NCBI GenBank assembly: GCA_018055565.1
Contig: JAGPHI010000019.1
Coordinates: 1-9,320 of the forward strand
Direction of reading: 5' to 3'
DNA: 9,320 nt
Origin: Oscillospiraceae bacterium
GTDB taxonomy: Bacteria; Bacillota; Clostridia; Oscillospirales; Ruminococcaceae
Shown: piece after piece, positions 1-4,532 of the stretch
Position numbering within the stretch: position 1 is the first letter of the stretch
How the letters are laid out: every line of letters begins with the position of its first letter
Notes under the pieces: model-generated
Database searches by the model: none
Told to the model about the DNA's origin: nothing
What the model saw: the letters and a program-made list of their open reading frames with translations, nothing else
Program-made: the position numbers and the translations under genes

Positions 1-1
1 C

Positions 2-595
2 CCCACAACGGGCGAAACCTTTGAAAACGGCATTTTGTACTATAAAGACAAAAGTGATAAATTTGCCGAAAATTTGGCGCAAAAATTTAACAGTGTTGTG
101 ATGGAATACAATCCGGATGGCACTGAAAAGGGCTTAAAGCAGCTGTTCGCTTTTGGTGGCGACGGCACAGCCACGGCGGGCAATCTTACACTCAATGCCA
201 CGTGGGAATCCAATGCAGATTACATTTTTGCCGATGTACATAAGCCGGGCGAGGGCGCAAACGATGTCAGCTTTGCCGCACGCGCCATTGCCAGCTTCAA
301 CGAAAAATTGGATTTTGGCGATTTTAAGGGCACGTTTTCCGATTACATCACCTTTTACACCGATGCGCAGCTGGGCAACCAGGTGCAGCATTCGCAAAGC
401 CGTTTAGAGGCCTGCGCTGCGATTTCGGATAAAATCCTCAGCAATATCAGCGAGGTTTCGGGCGTTTCTATGGAAGAAGAAGGCGTTGACATGGTGCAAT
501 ACACAAAGGCCTATAACGCGATGGGCCGCGTGATGACTGCGCTGGACGAAGCGCTGGATACACTGATTAACAAAGTGGGGCTTGTGGGCCGCTAA
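2..595 (+). CDS. flgK: Flagellar hook-associated protein 1 (FlgK), C-terminal part, 5' truncated by window
   Basis: The reading frame is open from base 2 to the TAA at 593-595, giving about 197 residues of a protein whose N-terminus lies before the window. FlgK is secreted through the flagellar type III apparatus and forms the first junction ring between hook and filament. The last 45 residues carry the family's terminal helix signature: a run of acidic residues, then VQYTKAYNAMGRVMTALDEA and LDTLINKVG, equivalent to the YQ.AYQA..RV...DEM.DTLIN motif shared by FlgK and other axial proteins. The upstream part (N-G-I-L-Y-Y and a lysine-rich helix, then a beta-rich stretch) fits the FlgK region before the D1/D0 helices. 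One cysteine is present (in RLEACAAIS), which is uncommon in exported axial proteins. flgL follows after 99 bases, as in Bacillus. The TTG at 35 is internal, not a start. Confidence 0.93.
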   Translation, partial: PTTGETFENGILYYKDKSDKFAENLAQKFNSVVMEYNPDGTEKGLKQLFAFGGDGTATAGNLTLNATWESNADYIFADVHKPGEGANDVSFAARAIASFNEKLDFGDFKGTFSDYITFYTDAQLGNQVQHSQSRLEACAAISDKILSNISEVSGVSMEEEGVDMVQYTKAYNAMGRVMTALDEALDTLINKVGLVGR

Positions 596-619
596 TGCTT
601 TAGCGCGATGATGCCTAGC

Positions 620-671
620 GGCAAATGCCGTGGCACCGCGGTTTACAGCGGCATGCTGCTACACATTTGCC
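620..671 (+). repeat. Inverted repeat / RNA hairpin in the flgK-flgL gap
   Basis: GGCAAATG (620-627) and CATTTGCC (664-671) are exact reverse complements, and inside them ATGCCG (625-630) and CGGCAT (649-654) offer a competing stem. The structure ends four bases before the flgL ribosome binding site (676-683). There is no T-tract, so it does not look like a terminator. It could stabilise or process the flgL transcript, or affect access to the binding site; the role is inference. Confidence 0.5.
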
Positions 672-694
672 CGTAAGAAAGGAATGACAGCAAG

Positions 695-1726
695 ATGCGT
701 ATAACACATAGCATGATGACGCGCAACTATATGTCGAGCGTGAATAAAAACCTAAAAAATCTGACAAACTCGAACGATCGTTTATCAAGCCAGCGCGCGT
801 TTAATAAGGCATCGGAGGATGTTTCGGGCGCTGCGCGCGCCTTGCGCGTGCGCCGTTTGCTGCGCGAGAACGAGCAGGCGGTTACCACCATTAAGGATTT
901 ATCTGCCACCTATGAGGCGGCGGAGGACAGCTTGATGGCCATTAACAATATCGTGGGCACCATCACCGAGGATTTGGTGCGCGGCATGAGCGGCACAATG
1001 GATGTGCAAGACCGCGAAAAGCTTGCGCGCGAAGTGGAAAACCTGCAAGAGCATGTGCTGCAAACCATGAATGCAAAATTTAGCGACAAATTTTTGTTTG
1101 GCGCTTCCGGCAATGCGGACGGCTCGGCCCCCTTTACCGTGGGCGCAGACGGCGCATTAAGCTATAACGGGCAGGCGGTAGACGCGATGGGCGCAGATGC
1201 AAGCGGCAAGCCGCTTGTTGCACCGGGCGGCGCACCCATTGCATTTAATAAACCCAATTATGTGGATATCGGGCTGGGCTTCGAGCTTACAGGCACAGGC
1301 ATGGATGCATCGGCAGATCCGCGCACGGCCGTGGTGAATAATTTTTCGGGCGTGGAAGCATTTGGCTTTGGCGTAGATGCAGACGGTAACCCCAAAAACG
1401 TTTACAGCCTGCTTGGCAAGGTGGCCGCCGATTTGCGCGTGGGCAACAGCAGCACATTAAGCACGGATTTGGACGCAGTGAAAGCAATGCACAGCGCGCT
1501 TTTAACGCAAGTAACCGATATGGGTAACCGTTCGGACTTTATCGAGCAAACGTCCGCACGCTTGGAAAACGATATCCTCAATCTGCAAGAGGTGCAAAAT
1601 CGCGTTGAAGCAGTGCCTTTAGAGCAGGAAATGATGTATAACAAGGATTTTGAAATGTCGTGGATGGTTACGCTGCAGCTTGGCAGCAAGATTTTACCCC
1701 CGTCGATATTCAACTTTTTACAATAA
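695..1726 (+). CDS. flgL: Flagellar hook-associated protein 3 (FlgL)
   Basis: 343 residues. FlgL makes the second junction ring, between FlgK and the flagellin filament, and is exported by the flagellar secretion system. The N-terminus begins MRITHSMMTRNYMSSVN and continues with an NLTNSNDRLSSQRAFNKASEDVSGAARA segment, the flagellin-like N-terminal helix seen in all FlgL proteins (the usual G.R...PSDDP is diverged to FNKASEDV). A second conserved block, NAKFSDKFLFGAS, lies at about residues 127-139. The middle (140-240) is a variable, glycine-rich beta domain. The C-terminal helices (about 270-330) end in LGSKILPPSIFNFL, matching the family's end signature. The ATG at 695 has AGAAAGGA at 676-683, 11 bases upstream; the nearer ATG at 684 runs into a stop after six codons. 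The protein is slightly longer than Bacillus FlgL, with the extra length in the variable domain. Confidence 0.93.
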   Translation: MRITHSMMTRNYMSSVNKNLKNLTNSNDRLSSQRAFNKASEDVSGAARALRVRRLLRENEQAVTTIKDLSATYEAAEDSLMAINNIVGTITEDLVRGMSGTMDVQDREKLAREVENLQEHVLQTMNAKFSDKFLFGASGNADGSAPFTVGADGALSYNGQAVDAMGADASGKPLVAPGGAPIAFNKPNYVDIGLGFELTGTGMDASADPRTAVVNNFSGVEAFGFGVDADGNPKNVYSLLGKVAADLRVGNSSTLSTDLDAVKAMHSALLTQVTDMGNRSDFIEQTSARLENDILNLQEVQNRVEAVPLEQEMMYNKDFEMSWMVTLQLGSKILPPSIFNFLQ

Positions 1727-1761
1727 TTTTTCGTGATTATTTTGGCTTGGAGGTGTAGGAA

Positions 1762-2352
1762 ATGCTGCTACTGGAATACACAACAACCCCAATACGATAC
1801 GAAATGCAAACGCAGCCGGCGCGCTTGGAATATACGCAGCCGCTGCCTACGCACACGGTCACAAAAACCGGCGGCGAGCTAACGCAGTCCACCACGCCCA
1901 CAAGGCTGCGCCTAGACAGCTACGAGCGCCGCGCGGGCATGGGGCTGCGCGGGGTGAACGCGCAAACGCAATATATGAAGCAAACGGGCCGCGCTGCCGC
2001 CATGCAAGCTACCCGCCAATATGCCGAAAAGGGCAATGCACTGCGCAACATTCAAGACGGGGCTAACATCCCCGATGTGGTTTTTAACAATTACATGCAA
2101 AATCAATCGGGCTCGCTTGCGTTGCAGCCCCTTGCGCCTGTGGATATCTCGTGGGAGATGGGCGAAATCCGCCAGCAATATGAAGCGGCGCGCGTGGCGT
2201 TTGATTGGAAAACCAGCCGCCCCGAAACACGCTTTGTTCCGGGCAAAATTACGGCCAATATTACGCAATATCCCGATATCCAGTTTAAATATCTTGGCGG
2301 GCCGCTGTATGTGCCCGCAAGCGCAGACCCCAATTACAATAAAGCCATTTAA
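1762..2352 (+). CDS. DUF6470 (YviE-like) family protein of the flagellar operon
   Basis: 196 residues, function unknown. In Bacillus the yviE gene sits in exactly this place between flgL and fliW, and this protein shares the family's features: an N-terminal stretch of short beta-like repeats rich in T, Q and P (about 1-50), a central helical segment around RRAGMGLRGVNAQTQYMKQTGRAAAMQATRQYAEKGNAL without hydrophobic membrane spans (about 55-95), then a beta-rich C-terminal half with PVDISWEMGEIRQQYEAA and QFKYLGGPLYVP. No signal peptide or transmembrane helix is visible. The ATG at 1762 follows a strong GGAGGTG (1749-1755) with 6-base spacing, so the start is secure. Position and co-orientation suggest co-transcription with flgL and fliW. 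Family assignment rests on synteny plus overall pattern; the biochemical role is not known to me. Confidence 0.78.
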   Translation: MLLLEYTTTPIRYEMQTQPARLEYTQPLPTHTVTKTGGELTQSTTPTRLRLDSYERRAGMGLRGVNAQTQYMKQTGRAAAMQATRQYAEKGNALRNIQDGANIPDVVFNNYMQNQSGSLALQPLAPVDISWEMGEIRQQYEAARVAFDWKTSRPETRFVPGKITANITQYPDIQFKYLGGPLYVPASADPNYNKAI

Positions 2353-2430
2353 ACGCGCGATATGGCGGCGGCGCGCTGCGTGCACATTGCGTGCGCTTTG
2401 TGGCCGCAGGGCTGCCAAACCCCATTAAAA

Positions 2431-2465
2431 GCATTGCAAAGCGCTTTGCTGCAAGTAGGAAGGAA
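2431..2465 (+). promoter_or_regulatory. fliW leader: 14-bp palindrome followed by a double-GGA ribosome binding site
   Basis: GCAAAGCGCTTTGC at 2436-2449 is a perfect 14-bp palindrome, able to fold as a short hairpin, and it ends 7 bases before AGGAAGGAA (2457-2465), the fliW ribosome binding site 8 bases from the ATG. The site contains two GGA trinucleotides, the core of CsrA targets. A CsrA role here is inference only; the palindrome and binding site are directly visible. Confidence 0.45.
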
Positions 2466-2473
2466 CGTGTAAG

Positions 2474-2911
2474 ATGCGAATCAACACAAGAGATTTTGGC
2501 GAAATGGAAATTAGCAAAGAAGGCTTGGTGGAGTTTGTTGCGCCGATTTTGGGCTTCGAGCAATGCCGCCAGTTTGTGCTTTTATATGATGACGAGCTAG
2601 GCGAAATGTTTACATGGCTGCAAAGCACAGAGGATAGCGACGTGTGCTTCATTTTGGTAGACCCCGCCATGATTGACCCTGCTTACGCCCCCGCGCTGCC
2701 AAAGGATGCATGCAAAATGCTGGGGTTTGGCAAAAACGCGAAGCCGCTGTTTTTATCCATTACCGTCATCACCGATAATTTTGCGGATGCAACCGTAAAT
2801 TTAAAAAGCCCCATTGTGATTAACGCGGATAACAACACCGCCATGCAAGTAGTGCTCGAGGACGAATATCCCGTGCGCGCATTGCTTTTGCCCGAAAACG
2901 CAGAGGCTTGA
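2474..2911 (+). CDS. fliW: Flagellar assembly factor FliW (CsrA antagonist)
   Basis: 145 residues, normal family length. FliW is a cytoplasmic protein that binds either flagellin or CsrA; when flagellin is exported, free FliW captures CsrA and relieves repression of flagellin translation. Recognisable family blocks are the N-terminal I-N-T-R-D-F-G-E-M-E-I (3-13), F-V-A-P-I-L-G-F-E (21-29), W-L-Q-S (48-51), F-I-L-V-D-P (59-64) and the C-terminal V-N-L-K-S-P-I-V-I-N (108-117) followed by a Q-V-V-L strand. The ATG at 2474 is served by AGGAAGGAA at 2457-2465. csrA starts 26 bases after its stop, the conserved pairing. The 121-base gap upstream from the DUF6470 gene is longer than usual for this operon and carries the palindrome described separately. 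Confidence 0.95.
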   Translation: MRINTRDFGEMEISKEGLVEFVAPILGFEQCRQFVLLYDDELGEMFTWLQSTEDSDVCFILVDPAMIDPAYAPALPKDACKMLGFGKNAKPLFLSITVITDNFADATVNLKSPIVINADNNTAMQVVLEDEYPVRALLLPENAEA

Positions 2912-2937
2912 AATTTTAGTAAAGGGTGGTCATGAAT

Positions 2938-3186
2938 ATGCTGATACTCAGCCGTAAATGCGGGCAGGTGCTGCACATCGGCGACGATATCCACATCACC
3001 ATCGCCGAAATTCAGGGCGATAAGGTGAAAATTGGTATCGACGCACCGCGCGAAATGAATATTGCCCGCGACGAGCTTTTGCAGGTGGTCAGCGCCAATA
3101 TTGCTGCTGTGCACAAGGTGCAAAACGCCAGTGTAAAAAGCCTTGCTGCACAGCTTTCAAAAGCGAAAGGGCAGGCAAAACCGTAA
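2938..3186 (+). CDS. csrA: Carbon storage regulator CsrA, translational regulator
   Basis: 82 residues from the ATG at 2938. CsrA is a homodimeric RNA-binding protein that recognises GGA in hairpin loops and blocks translation; in Bacillus it represses flagellin and is held off by FliW. The sequence begins MLILSRKCGQVLHIGDD, the hallmark start, with R6/K7 of the RNA-binding first strand, then G27-D28-K29-V30 and I34-D35-A36-P37, and R44, the key RNA-contact arginine. The residue before R44, usually histidine (VHR.E), is alanine here (I-A-R-D-E). The tail beyond residue 60 is longer than in E. coli CsrA, as in the FliW-controlled Bacillus protein. In-frame GTG 2926 and ATG 2932 exist upstream, but ATG 2938 gives the family N-terminus and correct spacing from AAAGGGTGG (2921-2929). 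Confidence 0.93.
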   Translation: MLILSRKCGQVLHIGDDIHITIAEIQGDKVKIGIDAPREMNIARDELLQVVSANIAAVHKVQNASVKSLAAQLSKAKGQAKP

Positions 3187-3218
3187 AAAAACGTGCCCGG
3201 TTGCCCGAGCACGTTTTT
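3187..3218. terminator. Bidirectional intrinsic terminator between csrA and the convergent PilZ-like gene
   Basis: Arms 3187-3200 and 3205-3218 pair over 10 bp (AAAAACGTGC with GCACGTTTTT), one C/A mismatch, then 3 bp, around a TTGC loop. The A-run on one side and T-run on the other provide a U-tract in both directions. It starts directly after the csrA stop (3184-3186) and lies 7 bases beyond the stop of the minus-strand gene, so it can end both transcripts. Confidence 0.88.
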
Positions 3219-3224
3219 GCTTTA

Positions 3225-3839
3225 TCATTCTTTATCTATTTCCCGTTGCCGTCTGGCAAAATATCCGGCTAAGATTTCTTGGTTTTCGGGCGTAGAGGAA
3301 AGCACGCGGCACAGCAAAATTGCCGAGTTGCGCATAACCAAAACGCGCTCTGTTACCTGCACCAGCATGTCGTCCAATAAAAGGCTCATCCCCTCGGCAG
3401 AAAGCGCCAAGTGCGCGTTTTCGTCCACAAATTCCATCGTGCATATTTTTAAAACATCGGGCGAAATATAGCGCACAAAGCCTGAAAGCTTGTCGCCTTT
3501 TGCAATGCTGAAATGCGGCGGCTTTACAAGATAAATATCAGCCGACAGGTTCGCATTGCAATCAAAAATGCGATGCGCCTCGCACAGCGCAGGCCCCTGA
3601 ATGCCCACCACCTGTAAAAGACGGCGCGAGGAAAGATACACCTGCCCAACAAAGCGTTCTATTTCGCGCTCGCCAAGCGTGCGTGAAATCTGCACCGTTT
3701 CACCAATGCGTATCAGCGGCACAAAATCGCCGGTAAAGTTTACGGTGCCCTCTTTATCCTGCGACAAAAAGGCTTGTCCGTATTCTAAAAAATGTCCGTT
3801 TGCGGTTTTTAATATCGCAGAAAAATAAATAGGGTTCAT
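3225..3839 (-). CDS. Hypothetical protein with a degenerate PilZ-like C-terminal half
   Basis: 204 residues on the opposite strand to all flagellar genes around it. No signal peptide or membrane helix is visible, so it is probably cytoplasmic. The N-terminal half (about 1-100) is a beta-rich region with FVPLIRIGETVQIS and RFVGQVYLSSRRLLQVVGI, resembling the first barrel of two-domain PilZ proteins. The C-terminal half (about 115-204) resembles a PilZ domain: VRYISPDVLKI stands where [D/N]-x-S-x-x-G is expected (Y and V replace the polar residue and the glycine), and the end (NQEILAGYFARRQREIDKE) looks like the usual final helix. The R-x-x-x-R c-di-GMP motif is not evident, so ligand binding is doubtful. 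The ATG at 3837-3839 has GAGGGGTGGG (3845-3854 on +) 5 bases upstream. By location it could be a motility regulator; that and the fold are inference. Confidence 0.6.
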   Translation of the reverse strand: MNPIYFSAILKTANGHFLEYGQAFLSQDKEGTVNFTGDFVPLIRIGETVQISRTLGEREIERFVGQVYLSSRRLLQVVGIQGPALCEAHRIFDCNANLSADIYLVKPPHFSIAKGDKLSGFVRYISPDVLKICTMEFVDENAHLALSAEGMSLLLDDMLVQVTERVLVMRNSAILLCRVLSSTPENQEILAGYFARRQREIDKE

Positions 3840-3871
3840 AAATGCCCACCCCTCAGAAAGGAAAGATTAAA
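3840..3871. promoter_or_regulatory. Compact divergent start region with two opposed ribosome binding sites
   Basis: Only 32 bases separate the minus-strand ATG (3837-3839) from the preferred plus-strand TTG (3872). The minus strand carries GAGGGGTGGG (+ coordinates 3845-3854) and the plus strand AGAAAGGAAAG (3855-3865), side by side. The plus-strand ATG at 3842 would need its coding sequence to run over the opposing site and has only a weak AGGG (3831-3834), so TTG 3872 is favoured. I see no convincing -10/-35 in the gap; promoters must lie inside the opposing genes or elsewhere. Confidence 0.5.
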
Positions 3872-4345
3872 TTGAACGACAAACAACGCGTATTAAAACT
3901 GCTGCAAAAAAAGCACGAGCTGTTTTTACAGTATGAAAAAGAAACAATAGCGCTTGGCGCCGCCGACATAGATTCTATGGATGATTATATCACAAATCGC
4001 GGTACGATAGCAAACGATATTGACGCAATTAGCGCCGAACTTGCCAATATTTTTGCAAATTCCGCCGATAAAAGCATGGAAGAAGCGGCGCATTGTAAAT
4101 GCAATGATAGTAAGGTGTCGCAAGACAATCGCGCCATGTTCGAGGCGGGAAAAGCCATTTTTGCCGATTTAAGCCGCATCGAAGAGGCCGAAAAAGCCAT
4201 CAACGAAAGCATGCATCTCACGCGCGAAAAGCTGCGCGAGCGCATTTCGGAAACAAAAAACACACCCAAAATTGCAAAATATCTGAAAAATCTTGCCGCT
4301 GGGCGCGAGGAAAGCATTTTGCTGGATGCGGATAAAAAAGCATAA
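3872..4345 (+). CDS. Small coiled-coil protein, probable FlgN-type flagellar export chaperone
   Basis: 157 residues from TTG 3872 (167 from ATG 3842). The protein is almost entirely helical and highly charged. An N-terminal helix (about 4-65) has the FlgN-like pattern LLQKKHELFLQYEKETIAL, then DIDSMDDYI-TNRG-IANDIDAIS; a Ser/Cys-containing linker (about 66-85, with HCKC) follows; then a second helical hairpin (about 86-145) and a lysine-rich tail. FlgN chaperones keep FlgK and FlgL soluble and deliver them to the export gate, and are about this length in Bacillus. FlgN normally lies upstream of flgK; here the gene is just upstream of fliD, so a FliT-like (FliD chaperone) role is an alternative. 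TTG is chosen because AGAAAGGAAAG ends 6 bases before it. Sequence similarity in this family is weak, so the identity is tentative. Confidence 0.6.
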   Translation: MNDKQRVLKLLQKKHELFLQYEKETIALGAADIDSMDDYITNRGTIANDIDAISAELANIFANSADKSMEEAAHCKCNDSKVSQDNRAMFEAGKAIFADLSRIEEAEKAINESMHLTREKLRERISETKNTPKIAKYLKNLAAGREESILLDADKKA

Positions 4346-4354
4346 GCATAAATG

Positions 4355-4449
4355 GTTTGCCGCGCTGTAGGCTGCGGCCTTTTGTGCAAATGGCAAACTG
4401 CCGCGCAAAGGCTTTTGCGCCAGCAAAAAACAAGCTTTTTGCCAAAAGC
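4355..4449 (+). repeat. Two inverted repeats between the FlgN-like gene and fliD; the second is terminator-like
   Basis: The first pair is GTTTGCC (4355-4361) with GGCAAAC (4392-4398). The second is a two-step stem: GCTTTTG (4411-4417) with CAAAAGC (4443-4449), and inside it GCAAAAA (4423-4429) with TTTTTGC (4436-4442), with five unpaired bases on the 5' side. The second is followed by the AT-rich stretch ACTTAATTTTTAAAA (4450-4464), so it may end the upstream transcript just before the fliD promoter. Its stem is AT-rich and there is no long U-run, so termination is uncertain. Confidence 0.45.
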
Positions 4450-4451
4450 AC

Positions 4452-4484
4452 TTAATTTTTAAAATTTGTGCCGATAATTATAAT
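4452..4484 (+). promoter_or_regulatory. fliD promoter: flagellar sigma factor -10 (GCCGATAA) overlapped by a TATAAT
   Basis: GCCGATAA at 4470-4477 is an exact match to the -10 element used by the flagellar sigma factor (sigma-28/sigma-D). The -35 (consensus TAAA about 15 bases upstream) is only approximate here: TTAA 4452-4455 or TAAT 4453-4456. A perfect TATAAT follows at 4479-4484 and could serve the housekeeping sigma factor, although its -35 (TTTTTA at 4456-4461, 17-base spacing) is weak. Transcription from either would give a leader of roughly 40-50 bases before fliD. Late flagellar genes such as fliD are known targets of this sigma factor. Confidence 0.72.
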
Positions 4485-4532
4485 AGAGATAGCAAAAGAT
4501 GTGCAAATACCGTTTGAAGGGAGAACAATGCA

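Noticed and set aside
684..704. Short open frame from ATG 684 (six codons) overlapping the flgL start
   Set aside because: Too short to support; it probably arises because AGAAAGGA is followed by ATG by chance, and the ATG at 695 gives the family N-terminus.
1722..1741. AATAAT/ATTATT inverted repeat at the flgL stop as a terminator
   Set aside because: The stem is 6 AT-only pairs with an 8-base loop, too weak to terminate, and the DUF6470 gene follows with a strong ribosome binding site.
1912..2418. 168-aa minus-strand open frame opposite the DUF6470 gene
   Set aside because: The plus-strand gene has a strong ribosome binding site and the syntenic position; the antisense product is R/H/A-rich shadow sequence.
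2772..2778. CCGATAA inside fliW as a promoter for csrA
   Set aside because: No matching -35 was found and csrA follows fliW by only 26 bases, so co-transcription explains it.
4064..4071. GCCGATAA inside the FlgN-like gene as a second flagellar promoter
   Set aside because: It lies in coding sequence, has no TAAA-like element at the right distance, and no gene start follows nearby.
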